Positions 36,152 to 44,643 are shown, counted from the stretch's first letter. The stretch: DNA of 64,000 nt from Enterobacter sp. CC120223-11 (GCF_900215375.1 NZ_OBEF01000008.1:62001-126000); one strand, 5' to 3'. Notes: generated from the sequence alone by a model not told the origin. Translations and numbers: made by a program.

Positions 36152-37224
36152 TATTTGTCTCCTTTACGCAGCAGGCCGATGACGCCACGTGGCAGAAACA
36201 GCGTCACCACGATGAATATCAGGCCGAGAAACAGCTGCCAGTATTCCGGCATCGCCACGGTGAACAAGCTCTTCGCACCGTTCACCAGTCCGGCACCTAA
36301 AATCGGCCCTATCAGCGTGCCGCGCCCGCCGAGCGCCACCCAGATAGCGGCCTCAATCGAGTTGGTCGGCGACATTTCGCCAGGGTTGATAATGCCGACC
36401 TGCGGCACGTACAGCGCCCCAGCCAGGCCGCACAGCACGGCGGACAGCGTCCAGACCAGCAGCTTGAAGCCGCGCGGGTCGTAGCCGCAGAACATCAGGC
36501 GGTTTTCCGCATCGCGCACCGCCGTAAGAATGCGGCCAAACTTGCTGCGGGCAAGCAACATGCCGACGGCCAGCGTCGCCAGCAGCAGAATGACGGTCGC
36601 CAGAAACAGTGCGGCCCGCGTGCCTGTGGCGGTCACCGGGAAGCCCAGAATGGTGGTGAAGCCAGTAAAGCCGTTATTGCCGCCGAATCCGGTTTCATTG
36701 CGGAAAAACAGCAGCATGCCCGCGTAGGTCAGCGCCTGAGTCATGATGGAGAAATAGACGCCTTTGATTTTCGAACGGAAGGCAAACCAGCCAAAAATCA
36801 GCGCCAGCAGGCCGGGTACCAGCACCACCAGCAGCATGGCCCACGCAAAGTGCTGCGTACCCCACCAGAACCACGGCATTTCGTTCCACGACAGGAAGGA
36901 CATAAACGCGGGCAGACCGTCGCCCGCAGCCTGACGCATCAGGTACATCCCCATCGCATAGCCACCGAGCGCAAAGAAGAGTCCGTGCCCCAGCGACAGC
37001 ATCCCGGCGTAGCCCCACACTAAATCGAGCGCAACGGCCACCACCGCATAGCAGAGAATTTTCCCCACCAGCGTCAGCGTCCAGGTGGACACCGCCAGCG
37101 GATGCGAGGCGGGCAGCAGCGCCAGAAACGGCATCAGCAGCAGCGCCAGGCAAATCAGCCCGCCAATCCAGCGCAGCGGGCGCGGAGCCCGGCGGGCAAG
37201 CGTTAAGGTTAATGGCTGGCTCAT
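36151..37224 (-). CDS. urtC: Urea ABC transporter permease UrtC
   Basis: A LivM-type permease of 357 residues with about nine or ten membrane helices: LVGKILCYAVVAVALDLVWGYAGMLSLGHGLFFALGGYAMGMYLM, FLSWNEMPWFW, FRSKIKGVYFSIMTQALTYA, NETGFGGNNGFTGFTTILGF, DAENRLMFCGYDPRGFKLLVW, VNGAKSLFTVAMPEYWQLFLGLIFI. The motifs NNGFTxF and AESRARFxGYxP-like loop mark UrtC. The start overlaps the urtB stop by one base, so translation is coupled. Confidence 0.93.
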   Translation of the reverse strand: MSQPLTLTLARRAPRPLRWIGGLICLALLLMPFLALLPASHPLAVSTWTLTLVGKILCYAVVAVALDLVWGYAGMLSLGHGLFFALGGYAMGMYLMRQAAGDGLPAFMSFLSWNEMPWFWWGTQHFAWAMLLVVLVPGLLALIFGWFAFRSKIKGVYFSIMTQALTYAGMLLFFRNETGFGGNNGFTGFTTILGFPVTATGTRAALFLATVILLLATLAVGMLLARSKFGRILTAVRDAENRLMFCGYDPRGFKLLVWTLSAVLCGLAGALYVPQVGIINPGEMSPTNSIEAAIWVALGGRGTLIGPILGAGLVNGAKSLFTVAMPEYWQLFLGLIFIVVTLFLPRGVIGLLRKGDK

Positions 37225-38789
37225 CAGTCAATGACCCTCCCTTTCAGCGCAAACAGCCCCTGCGGACGTTTCTGAATAAACAGAATAATCAGCACCAGAA
37301 TCAAAATTTTGCCGAGCACCGCGCCCATTTGCGGCTCGAGGATTTTATTGAAGATCCCAAGCCCGAATGCCGCCGCCACGCTGCCTGCCAGTTGGCCGAC
37401 GCCGCCGAGCACCACCACCAGGAAGGAGTCAATAATGTACCCCTGTCCAAGCTCTGGCCCGACGTTGCCCAACTGAGAAAGCGCCACCCCGCCGAGCCCG
37501 GCGATACCGGAGCCGAGCCCGAAGGCCAGCATGTCGACGCGCCCGGTCGGCACGCCGCAGCAGGCGGCCATCGCACGGTTTTGCGTCACTGCCCGCACGC
37601 GTAGCCCAAGACGGGTTTTGTTGAGAATGAGCCAGGTGAAGAACAGCACCAGCAGCACAAAGCCAATCACCACGATGCGATTCCACGGCAGGATCAGATT
37701 CGGCAGCGCCTGAATGCCGCCGGAAAGCCAGGCGGGGTTGGCCACTTCAACGTTCTGCGCGCCGAACAGCATGCGCACCAGTTGGATAAGCATCAGGCTG
37801 ATGCCCCAGGTGGCCAGCAGCGTTTCCAGCGGACGACCATAAAGGTGGCGAATAACCGTGCGCTCCAGCAGCATGCCAATGCCGCCGGTTACCACAAAGG
37901 CGACCGGCAGCGCCAGCAGCGGGTAAAAGGCCAGCCACTGCGGCGCAAACTGGCTCAGCGCCTGCTGCATAAGCCAGGTGCTGTACGCCCCGAGCATCAG
38001 CATTTCGCCGTGGGCCATATTGATAACGCCAAGCAGGCCATAGGTGATGGCGAGCCCCAGCGCCGCTAACAGCAGAATCGAGCCCAGAGAGATGCCCATA
38101 AACGCCTGGCCGAGAATATCGCCCCAGAACAGACGATGCTGAATCTGCTTCAGGCTCTCCGCCGCCGCCGCGCGCACGCTGGCATCCGGCTCGTGTTGTG
38201 CATCGATGTAAGGCTGAAGTCGGGCTTCGGTTTCAGGATCTGCCGAGTGGCCGAGCAGCGTCATTGCCTGCCTGCGCACCGCGGCATCCGGACTGGTGAG
38301 CTGCAAATTGGCGAGCGCCAGTTCCAGCTGCTGCTTAACGCCTTCGTCCGTTTCTGCGGCCAGACGTTTTTGCAGCATCGGCAGCAGATCGGGCGAAGCA
38401 TCTCGCTGGAGTGTTTTCGCCGCTGCCAAACGCTGAGTGACACTGTCACTTACAAGCTGATGTGTTGCCAGCGCGCCCGCCACCAGATTGCGCAGGCGGT
38501 TGGTCAAACGCACCGGTTTTAATTCTCCCTCCGGCTTCGCCGTGGAATCCAGCGCGTGAGGTTCACCGTTATCAACGGCAAAAGCATGGCGGGCGCTGTC
38601 ACTACGCAGCGTCTCGGTGCTCAGCGCCTGCAATAAGGGCAGCCGCTGCGGCTGCGGGTCGGCGGCCCACTTCTCCAGCATCGCCGACTGCTGGCTGCGG
38701 TTCGCGGCCACAAAGTCATCCGCGTCACCTGCATGGGCAAAACACGGCAGCAGCCAGGCAACGATAAGCAGCCTGCGAATCAATGTCAT
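37224..38789 (-). CDS. urtB: Urea ABC transporter permease UrtB
   Basis: The protein has 521 residues. UrtB differs from LivH permeases by a long N-terminal extracytoplasmic part: a signal peptide (MTLIRRLLIVAWLLPCFAHA) and about 200 residues of helical repeats (LLPMLQKRLAAETDEGVKQQLELALANLQL, DPETEARLQPYIDAQHEPDASVRAAAAESL). The permease follows: LGSILLLAALGLAITYGLLGVINMAHGEMLMLGAY, GRPLETLLATWGISLMLIQ, NKTRLGLRVRAVTQNRAMAACCGVPTGRVDMLAFGLGSGIAGLGG. The start at 38789 has AAGGAGG just upstream; the longer upstream reading runs into a repeat and is rejected. Confidence 0.93.
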   Translation of the reverse strand: MTLIRRLLIVAWLLPCFAHAGDADDFVAANRSQQSAMLEKWAADPQPQRLPLLQALSTETLRSDSARHAFAVDNGEPHALDSTAKPEGELKPVRLTNRLRNLVAGALATHQLVSDSVTQRLAAAKTLQRDASPDLLPMLQKRLAAETDEGVKQQLELALANLQLTSPDAAVRRQAMTLLGHSADPETEARLQPYIDAQHEPDASVRAAAAESLKQIQHRLFWGDILGQAFMGISLGSILLLAALGLAITYGLLGVINMAHGEMLMLGAYSTWLMQQALSQFAPQWLAFYPLLALPVAFVVTGGIGMLLERTVIRHLYGRPLETLLATWGISLMLIQLVRMLFGAQNVEVANPAWLSGGIQALPNLILPWNRIVVIGFVLLVLFFTWLILNKTRLGLRVRAVTQNRAMAACCGVPTGRVDMLAFGLGSGIAGLGGVALSQLGNVGPELGQGYIIDSFLVVVLGGVGQLAGSVAAAFGLGIFNKILEPQMGAVLGKILILVLIILFIQKRPQGLFALKGRVID

Positions 38790-38837
38790 GGTCGCCTCCT
38801 TTGAACGATTCATTTTTAACGAGGAATCCACTGCGCT

Positions 38838-38951
38838 CACCCTCACCCCAACCCTCTCCCTAAGGGAGAGGGAGAAAACCACAGCACTTCAGCTACAGAG
38901 CGCACCTGAACATTTCCCTCTCCCTATGGGAGAGGGTCAGGGAGAGGGGGA
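38838..38951. repeat. REP-like intergenic repeat inside the urt operon
   Basis: Two perfect 9-base hairpins with arms CCCTCTCCC/GGGAGAGGG (38852-38872 and 38916-38936) lie between urtB and urtA, with CACCCTCACCCCAA on one side and TCAGGGAGAGGGGG on the other, so the two units also face each other. This looks like a dispersed enterobacterial repeat. It sits between the binding-protein gene and the permease genes. Confidence 0.75.
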
Positions 38952-38988
38952 ATGCAGGGCCAATAACCTTTGCTCCCCCGTTCGCCAA

Positions 38989-40260
38989 TCAGTTACTCGC
39001 CGTTTTCATCGGCTGATCGGACTTTTTATCGTTACCCTGGATGTACGGGCTCCACGGCTGGGCGCGAACCGGTTTGTCGGTCTGCCACACCACGTTGAAC
39101 TGGCCGTTGCTTTCAATTTCGCCGATCATCACCGGCTTGTGCAGATGGTGGTTGGTGGCATCCATCGTCAGCGTAAAGCCGGACGGTGCCTTGAAGCTCT
39201 GACCTGCCATCGCCGCGCGGACTTTATCCACGTCCGTCGTCCCGGCTTTTTCCACCGCCTGCGCCCACATATGGATACCGACGTAGGTGGCCTCCATCGG
39301 ATCGTTGGTCACAACGGTATCGGCGTTCGGCAACTTGTGCGCTTTCGCATATGCACGGTAGTCCGCCACAAAGCTCTGGTTGGTAGGGTTATCGACGGAC
39401 TCGAAGTAGTTCCAGGCCGCCAGGTTGCCGACCAGCGGTTTGGTATCGATGCCGCGCAGCTCTTCTTCACCCACGGAGAACGCCACCACCGGCACGTCGG
39501 TGGCTTTTACGCCCTGGTTGGCAAGCTCTTTGTAGAAGGGAACGTTGGAGTCACCGTTGATGGTAGACACCACTGCGGTTTTGCCGCCTGCGGAGAATTT
39601 CTTGATATTGGCGACGATGGTCTGGTAATCGCTGTAGCCAAACGGCGTGTAGACCTCTTCAATGTCCTTATCCTGAACACCTTTGGAGTGCAGATAGGCA
39701 CGAAGAATTTTGTTGGTTGTGCGTGGGTAGACGTAATCAGTCCCAAGCAGGAAGAAGCGTTTTGCGGCCCCGCCATCTTCGCTCATCAGATATTCCACCG
39801 CCGGGATAGCCTGCTGGTTAGGCGCAGCCCCCGTGTAGAAGACGTTCGGCGACATCTCTTCCCCTTCGTACTGCACCGGGTAGAACAGCAAGCCGTTCAG
39901 CTCCTCAAATACCGGCAGGGCCGATTTTCGCGACACCGATGTCCAGCAGCCAAAGACGACCGCCACTTTGTCCTGGGTCAGCAGTTGGCGAGATTTTTCC
40001 GCAAACAATGGCCAGTTAGAAGCGGGATCCACCACCACAGGCTCCAGCTTTTTACCGAGCACCCCGCCTTTGGCGTTAATTTCATCAATGGTCATTAACG
40101 CGACGTTCTTCAGCGGCGTTTCCGATATCGCCATGGTGCCGGAGAGCGAATGCATGATCCCCACTTTGATGGTGTCAGCGGCATAGACGCTGACGCTGAA
40201 ACCCAGGGCAATCGTTGAGGCAGAGAGAGCAAAAGCTTTAAGCAAAGTTCGACGGCGCAT
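38989..40260 (-). CDS. urtA: Urea ABC transporter substrate-binding protein UrtA
   Basis: A periplasmic binding protein of 423 residues. The start MRRRTLLKAFALSASTIALG has a twin-arginine motif (RRxLLK) and a hydrophobic stretch ending VYAAD, so Tat export is likely. Mature-part marks of UrtA: DTIKVGIMHSLSGTMAISETPLKNVALMTIDEINAKGGVLGKKLEPVVVDPASNWPLFAEK, FGCWTSVSRKSALPVFEE, LLFYPVQYEGEE, NVFYTGAAPNQQ, YVYPRTTNKI. It is the first gene of the operon, preceded by a sigma-54 promoter. No urease genes are in this window. Confidence 0.95.
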   Translation of the reverse strand: MRRRTLLKAFALSASTIALGFSVSVYAADTIKVGIMHSLSGTMAISETPLKNVALMTIDEINAKGGVLGKKLEPVVVDPASNWPLFAEKSRQLLTQDKVAVVFGCWTSVSRKSALPVFEELNGLLFYPVQYEGEEMSPNVFYTGAAPNQQAIPAVEYLMSEDGGAAKRFFLLGTDYVYPRTTNKILRAYLHSKGVQDKDIEEVYTPFGYSDYQTIVANIKKFSAGGKTAVVSTINGDSNVPFYKELANQGVKATDVPVVAFSVGEEELRGIDTKPLVGNLAAWNYFESVDNPTNQSFVADYRAYAKAHKLPNADTVVTNDPMEATYVGIHMWAQAVEKAGTTDVDKVRAAMAGQSFKAPSGFTLTMDATNHHLHKPVMIGEIESNGQFNVVWQTDKPVRAQPWSPYIQGNDKKSDQPMKTASN

Positions 40261-40322
40261 GATTCACTCCTGAAGATGAAAGCAACAAGGATTAACAACC
40301 TCTGTGTAGTCATCAGGAGTAA

Positions 40323-40338
40323 GGCAAGAAAGGTGCCA
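40323..40338 (-). promoter_or_regulatory. Sigma-54 promoter of the urt operon
   Basis: On the minus strand TGGCACCTTTCTTGCC has the -24 GG and -12 GC exactly ten bases apart and matches TGGCAY-N5-TTGC. It lies about 60-75 bases before the urtA start. This fits nitrogen control through NtrC, though I found no clean NtrC site upstream. Confidence 0.75.
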
Positions 40339-40464
40339 GGTTATAAAATGGCGGGAAAACAGGCGCTTTGCGAGGCGGAGTAGAACTTTTGTTGCAGCGT
40401 GGAACGCCAGATTCAGAGGCAACGCTGCCTTAAAACGGTGCAGCGCTGCCCTTTTGGATGGGAA

Positions 40465-41568
40465 TTACCAGACTTGGGCGGCGATCTCCGTCACCAGACG
40501 CACCTTCCGCCACTGTTCGGCCTCGCTGAGGCTGTTGCCTTCTTCCGTAGAGGCAAAGCCACATTGCGGGCTGAGGCAAATCTGCGATTTTGCGACATAC
40601 TGCGCGGCCTCTTCAAGGCGTGCTTTCACCCCTGCCAGGTTTTCCAGCTCGCCGTTTTTGGTGGTGATTAGCCCCAGGACGACCTGCTGATGGCCCGGGC
40701 GCACAAAGCGCAGTGGCTGGAAATCACCTGAGCGATCGTTGTCGTATTCGAGGAAGAACGCATCGACGTTGACGCTGCCAAACAGCACTTCTGCCACGGG
40801 TTCATAGCCGCCGGAGGAGATCCAGGTGGAACGGAAATTACCGCGGCAGACGTGCAGCCCAATGGTTAAATCGTCCGGCTTGCCTTCCAGGGCTTTGTTC
40901 AGCACGCGGGCGTAAGTCTTAGCCAGCTCATCCGGATCGTCGCCGCGCTCGCGCACCTGCTGGCGCTGCTCGTCGGAACACAGGTAGGCCCAGACGGTGT
41001 CGTCCAGTTGCAGGTAACGGCAGCCTGCGTCGTAGAAAGCACGAATCGCATCGCGCCAGGTGGTGGCGAGATCGTCGAAATAATCGGCCAGTTCGGGATA
41101 AACACTCGCATCAATATCTTTACGGCCACCACGGAAATGCAGCACGCTTGGGCTCGGAATGGTCATCTTAGGCTGCGCACTGCCGCTGATGCTTTTCAGG
41201 TAGCGAAAATCTTCTAACATCGGGTGATCGCCGAAGCTCAGCTTGCCGGTGACGCGCACGCCGTGGGCTTTCGTCTGAACGCCGTTGAACTGGATCCCCT
41301 TGTCAGAGTCGTAGCGCTCCACGCCCTGCAAACCATCGAAAAAGTCGAAATGCCACCACGCCCGACGAAACTCGCCATCGGTCACCACGTGCAGACCGCA
41401 GTCGCACTGCTGCTGGACGACACGCAGGATGGCTTCGTCTTCTACTGCGCGAAGCGTGCTTGCATCAATCGCGCCATCGGCGAACTGCTGGCGGGCGTGT
41501 TTGATGCTGTCCGGGCGCAGGAAACTGCCAACGATATCGGCGCGATAAGGGGCTGTGTGCTGGGTCAT
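40465..41568 (-). CDS. Cobalamin-independent methionine synthase-like protein (YxjG family)
   Basis: The protein has 367 residues, corresponding to the C-terminal catalytic half of MetE. It starts RADIVGSFLRPDSIKHAR; the zinc ligands appear in order as GLHVCRGN (His and Cys), LEYDNDRSGDF (Glu) and CLSPQCGFAS (Cys). VTDGEFRRAWWHFDFF and YLQLDDTVWAYL are typical of the YxjG/YxjH group. These stand-alone proteins lack the folate-binding half and probably use another methyl donor for homocysteine; that is inferred from the family. It follows the rhodanese gene on the same strand after a gap of about 147 bases. Confidence 0.85.
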   Translation of the reverse strand: MTQHTAPYRADIVGSFLRPDSIKHARQQFADGAIDASTLRAVEDEAILRVVQQQCDCGLHVVTDGEFRRAWWHFDFFDGLQGVERYDSDKGIQFNGVQTKAHGVRVTGKLSFGDHPMLEDFRYLKSISGSAQPKMTIPSPSVLHFRGGRKDIDASVYPELADYFDDLATTWRDAIRAFYDAGCRYLQLDDTVWAYLCSDEQRQQVRERGDDPDELAKTYARVLNKALEGKPDDLTIGLHVCRGNFRSTWISSGGYEPVAEVLFGSVNVDAFFLEYDNDRSGDFQPLRFVRPGHQQVVLGLITTKNGELENLAGVKARLEEAAQYVAKSQICLSPQCGFASTEEGNSLSEAEQWRKVRLVTEIAAQVW

Positions 41569-41715
41569 GCTCTCTCCTTGCCGTCAGGCAACTGATTGCC
41601 TGACGTGATAATTAACGAAATCAATGCTTAGACTTCTGGATGGCTATATATATTCAACTTGCCATGCGGGAGAGGCCTCGACAAACGAGAAAATTTCATG
41701 AAGCGTGAGAAAAAT

Positions 41716-42111
41716 TCATGATGTAACAAACGGCAGGCCTTCATCTTCCCAACCCGTCAGCCCACCAATCATGATTTTTACGGGTCTGCCGAGCTGCGCA
41801 AGCTTCAGTGCGGCCCGGTCCGCCCCATTGCAGTGCGGGCCTGCACAATAAACAACGAACAGGGTTTCTGGCGGCCATTCGCTCATCCGTTCGCTGTTTA
41901 TGAGGCGATGCGGCAGATGAAGGGCTCCGGGAATATGTCGGCGGGCGAAGGCCTGCTCAGGCCCCACCACGTGCAGCAGCACGAAGTCCACGTCCTGGCT
42001 TTGATAAGCAGAATGCACGTCTGCACAGTCGGTTTCGACGCTTAAGCGGCGCTGAAAATGGGCAATGGCGTCTTTAGATACAGCGGCGGGAATGTCAGTC
42101 ACGTAGCTCAT
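41716..42111 (-). CDS. Single-domain rhodanese (thiosulfate sulfurtransferase-like)
   Basis: The protein has 131 residues and one rhodanese domain: VDFVLLHVVGPEQAFARRHIPGALHLPHRLI and the active loop VVYCAGPHCNGADRAALKLAQLGRPVKIMIGGLTGWEDEGLP. The catalytic Cys is the first of CAGPHCNGA; the second Cys four residues later could form a disulfide. It probably carries persulfide sulfur. It is two genes away from ftrA, the activator commonly found beside such rhodaneses. Confidence 0.88.
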   Translation of the reverse strand: MSYVTDIPAAVSKDAIAHFQRRLSVETDCADVHSAYQSQDVDFVLLHVVGPEQAFARRHIPGALHLPHRLINSERMSEWPPETLFVVYCAGPHCNGADRAALKLAQLGRPVKIMIGGLTGWEDEGLPFVTS

Positions 42112-42186
42112 GGTCTTTCCTTTCAGGTGTGTTTGCTTGCTGTCATCACACCATTAACCAGAGCCGGATGCCGCCCGCATCTCTGA

Positions 42187-42217
42187 CAAAAATCGCCAGG
42201 ATCGTGACAATCCTGGC
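42187..42217 (-). terminator. Terminator of the exported nucleosidase gene
   Basis: On the minus strand CGCCAGGAT-TGTCACG-ATCCTGGCG is followed by ATTTTTGTC, directly beyond the stop codon. It separates this gene from the rhodanese. Confidence 0.88.
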
Positions 42218-42224
42218 GGGAGCG

Positions 42225-43079
42225 TTACTTTTTGGCGGATTCAATCTTAGCGATATAAGCCTTCACCACCTGATAAACGTAGTCCTGGCAGGCGAGTCCG
42301 GTTTTCGGATCGTACTTGCCATTATTGGTGATGTTGTTGGAGAGCACACGGATGCCGATAAACGGAACATTGAACTGAGCAGCGACCTGCGCCGCCGAAG
42401 CCGTTTCCATCTCTTCCGCAGAGGTCTGGTACTCGTTGTGGAAGTGGCTGATACGGTCAAGTTCGCTGTCCCAGATGTCCGCCGAGCCAATCCCCCCTTG
42501 AACCACTTTGCCTTTGCCGTAAGTGCCCTTCACGCTTTCAGCGACTGACAGCAGCTGCGGGTCCGCCGGGAATTTGCGGATCGTGTGCGGGTTTTTGTCT
42601 TCCCCGGCGCTGCCCTTGGAGGCCAGCAGATCCATCGGTTTCCACTGGGTGGAATCGCTGCCTTCGCCTTTTAGCTTATGCGGCGTTTTGAATGCGCCAA
42701 GATTGACGGAATATTTCCCCAGCACAATGTCGTAGACGTTCAGCGCAGGATCGTGCCCGCCCGCTGTGCCCTGGTTAATGAACGCCGCTGGCTTGAACTG
42801 CGTTGCCGCGATAGCCGTTGCCGCGGCGGAGTTGGACATGCCCTTCAGCGTTTCAGAGACCACCACCGGGTAGCCATCGATTGTGCCGCGCCAGAAGCGC
42901 CAGCCGCCAATCTGCTCTTCTTTCGGGTTATCAAGCCGTGCGGCGAAGTGTTCCGCTTCAATCGGCATCGCGCCCTGCACCACAATCGGGCCTTTCTCCA
43001 CAGATTGTGCAAAGCTGAAAGCCGGCAGCGCCAGGCAGCAGACGGAGAGCGCCTGCCAAAGTACTTTTTTCGGGGTCAT
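42225..43079 (-). CDS. Exported MTA/SAH-nucleosidase-like (PNP/UDP-superfamily) protein
   Basis: The protein has 284 residues. A signal peptide (MTPKKVLWQALSVCCLALPAFSFA) precedes a nucleoside phosphorylase/hydrolase domain: GAMPIEAEHFAARL, SETLKGMSNSAAATAIAATQFKPAAFINQGTAGGHDPALNVYDIVLG, EMETASAAQVAAQFNVPFIGIRVLSNN, where Glu of MET would bind ribose and the fold resembles Pfs. The substrate is unproven. The start at 43079 is preferred over one three codons upstream because AAGG then has proper spacing. A PurR-type box lies 17 bases before the start. Processing of extracellular purine nucleosides is inference. Confidence 0.8.
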   Translation of the reverse strand: MTPKKVLWQALSVCCLALPAFSFAQSVEKGPIVVQGAMPIEAEHFAARLDNPKEEQIGGWRFWRGTIDGYPVVVSETLKGMSNSAAATAIAATQFKPAAFINQGTAGGHDPALNVYDIVLGKYSVNLGAFKTPHKLKGEGSDSTQWKPMDLLASKGSAGEDKNPHTIRKFPADPQLLSVAESVKGTYGKGKVVQGGIGSADIWDSELDRISHFHNEYQTSAEEMETASAAQVAAQFNVPFIGIRVLSNNITNNGKYDPKTGLACQDYVYQVVKAYIAKIESAKK

Positions 43080-43095
43080 TAAGGTCATCCTTCAT

Positions 43096-43111
43096 ACGCA
43101 AACGTTTACTT
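43096..43111 (-). promoter_or_regulatory. PurR box before the exported nucleosidase gene
   Basis: ACGCAAACGTTTACTT fits the PurR consensus ANGCAANCGNTTNCNT at every defined position. It ends 17 bases from the nucleosidase start and lies about 150 bases from ftrA, which runs the other way. Confidence 0.7.
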
Positions 43112-43262
43112 TAACCAAAACTACGATGCATAGGTACGTTTTTCCTGCGCTGAATGAAGGGGTTGCTGGTTTATTCATCGCTGCGGATGCAGGCCTGCGC
43201 TTTAGCTTGCCGTACATTCATTGCCGTGCTACCTCTTTATTTCCCTCTCTCTGGATAACCTC

Positions 43263-44249
43263 ATGCTGATGATCGCACCTGCTTCTGAATCCCGCCCGCT
43301 GGTTGTGGCGCTGGCCTACGACGGCCTTTGCACCTTTGAATTTGGCGTCGCCGTGGAGATCTTTGGCCTGCCGCGCCCGGAGCTGGGCGAACGCTGGTAT
43401 CGCTTCGCGGTGGCAGCGGTCGATGAAGGAGAATTGCGGGCAACGGGTGGGATCCGGCTGATGACCGACGGCGGTTATGAGTTGCTTGCACAGGCCGACA
43501 CAATTGTCATTCCCGGCTGGCGCGGGGCGAACATGCCGGTGCCCGAAGCGCTCTGCGAAGCGCTACGTGTGGCTCACCAGCGTGGTTGCCGGGTGATGTC
43601 GATTTGTTCGGGCGTTTTTGTGCTCGCCGCCAGCGGCCTGCTGAATGGAAGACAGGCCACTACCCACTGGCGATATACCGAAGAACTTCAACATCGCTAC
43701 CCTGCGATTCAGGTTGTGGAAGATGTTTTGTACGTTGGCGATGCCGGGCTGCTGACCTCCGCGGGAAGTGCGGCGGGGATCGATCTGTGCCTGCACGTGG
43801 TGCGGGAAGATTTCGGGGTGGAGGTCGCCAACAGCGTGGCGCGCAGGCTGGTGGTTCAGCCGCACCGGGACGGCAGCCAGACTCAGCACCTCGAACGTCC
43901 GGTGGCCCGCAGCCGTGAAAGTGAACGCCTCGGCCAGCTATTCGACTGGCTGCATCTGCATCTTGCCGAAACGCACACGCTGGAATCGCTCGCCCTGCGC
44001 GTGGGCATGAGCCCTCGCACGCTGCTGCGTCGTTTCCGGGAGGCCACAGGCATCACGCCTGCCCGCTGGCTGCTCAATGAACGGTTACAGCGCGCTCAGC
44101 AGGCGCTCGGCGAGAGCCGCCTCAGCATTGAACAGATAGCGTTGAATAACGGGTTTGGCAGCGCCAGCGCCTTGCGCCATCATTTTCAACAGCAGTTCGC
44201 CATTAGCCCTCTGGCCTTTCGCAAAAAATTTACGCAATTAACAAAATAG
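43263..44249 (+). CDS. ftrA: FtrA-like AraC-family regulator with DJ-1/PfpI domain
   Basis: The protein has 328 residues. The N-terminal DJ-1/PfpI (GATase1-like) domain reads VALAYDGLCTFEFGVAVEIFGLPRPE and MSICSGVFVLAASGLLNGRQATTHW (nucleophile-elbow Cys in SICSG). The C-terminal AraC domain reads LESLALRVGMSPRTLLRRFREATGITPARWLLNERLQRAQQAL and IEQIALNNGFGSASALRHHFQQQFAISPLAFRKKF. This is the layout of GlxA/FtrA activators. Nearby rhodanese supports the FtrA name. The ATG at 43263 opens the domain; a second ATG two codons on is equally possible. Confidence 0.88.
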   Translation: MLMIAPASESRPLVVALAYDGLCTFEFGVAVEIFGLPRPELGERWYRFAVAAVDEGELRATGGIRLMTDGGYELLAQADTIVIPGWRGANMPVPEALCEALRVAHQRGCRVMSICSGVFVLAASGLLNGRQATTHWRYTEELQHRYPAIQVVEDVLYVGDAGLLTSAGSAAGIDLCLHVVREDFGVEVANSVARRLVVQPHRDGSQTQHLERPVARSRESERLGQLFDWLHLHLAETHTLESLALRVGMSPRTLLRRFREATGITPARWLLNERLQRAQQALGESRLSIEQIALNNGFGSASALRHHFQQQFAISPLAFRKKFTQLTK

Positions 44250-44361
44250 TTCACATAATTAACGATTCGTTTAGGTTCATCCGGTTATTCTGTGTCCATC
44301 GCGGCTAAAAACAGGTAAGTGAGGATTTATCGTTTAATTTAACTTTTAATGGAGGTTTACC

Positions 44362-44457
44362 ATGCTGGGTAATATGCATGTCTTTATTGCAGTGTTAGGA
44401 ATCATCGTATTTTCGGGTTTTCTTGCTGCATATTTCAGCCACAAATGGGATGACTGA
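44362..44457 (+). CDS. mgtS: Small membrane protein MgtS (YneM)
   Basis: The 31 residues MLGNMHVFIAVLGIIVFSG then FLAAYFSHKWDD differ from E. coli MgtS by only a few conservative changes (N6H, M9I, L16V). MgtS is an inner-membrane protein induced by low magnesium through PhoPQ; it protects the importer MgtA from degradation and interacts with PitA. The ribosome-binding site is GGAGG seven bases before the ATG. A strong terminator follows. It is too short for usual ORF callers. Confidence 0.96.
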   Translation: MLGNMHVFIAVLGIIVFSGFLAAYFSHKWDD

Positions 44458-44484
44458 TGAACACTGACAATCCCCACCCTTAAC

Positions 44485-44518
44485 AGCCCCTTGCTGCATA
44501 TTGCGCAAGGGGCTTTTT
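44485..44518 (+). terminator. mgtS terminator
   Basis: AGCCCCTTGC (44485-44494) pairs with GCAAGGGGCT (44504-44513), followed by TTTTTG. Confidence 0.9.
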
Positions 44519-44537
44519 GTTTGCCGGAAAAAAGGCG

Positions 44538-44635
44538 AAAAAAAACCGCCAACGGTGTGGCGGTAAATGCTTGCATGGATAGATTTGTGTTTTGGTTAGT
44601 CAGCTATCAGGCTATTCCTTGCCTGCCAGCATCGT
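44538..44635 (-). ncRNA. mgrR: Candidate MgrR small RNA
   Basis: On the minus strand, converging on mgtS, an intrinsic terminator (ACCGCC-ACACC-N3-GGCGGT with eight T) ends at 44538. A promoter with PhoP box and -10 GGTAAT (44644-44649) predicts a start near 44635, giving about 98 nt. This agrees with the length I recall for E. coli MgrR, a PhoP-activated Hfq RNA that represses eptB and lies beside mgtS. No reading frame of note is inside. Start and identity are inferred from promoter, terminator and position, not from sequence comparison. Confidence 0.6.
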
Positions 44636-44643
44636 GAAGCGAG

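Noticed and set aside
38617-40098. 493-codon plus-strand ORF opposite urtA and across the urt repeat
   Set aside because: It runs through the intergenic repeat and antisense to a clear binding-protein gene.
40380-40464. GGTGCA/TGCACC elements as an NtrC site for urt
   Set aside because: The two halves do not have the 5-base spacing of NtrC sites; only single half-sites are visible.
44258-44340. PhoP box before mgtS
   Set aside because: CGTTTA and GGTTCA hexamers occur but not with an 11-base repeat and suitable -10, so I do not annotate one although PhoP control is known in E. coli.
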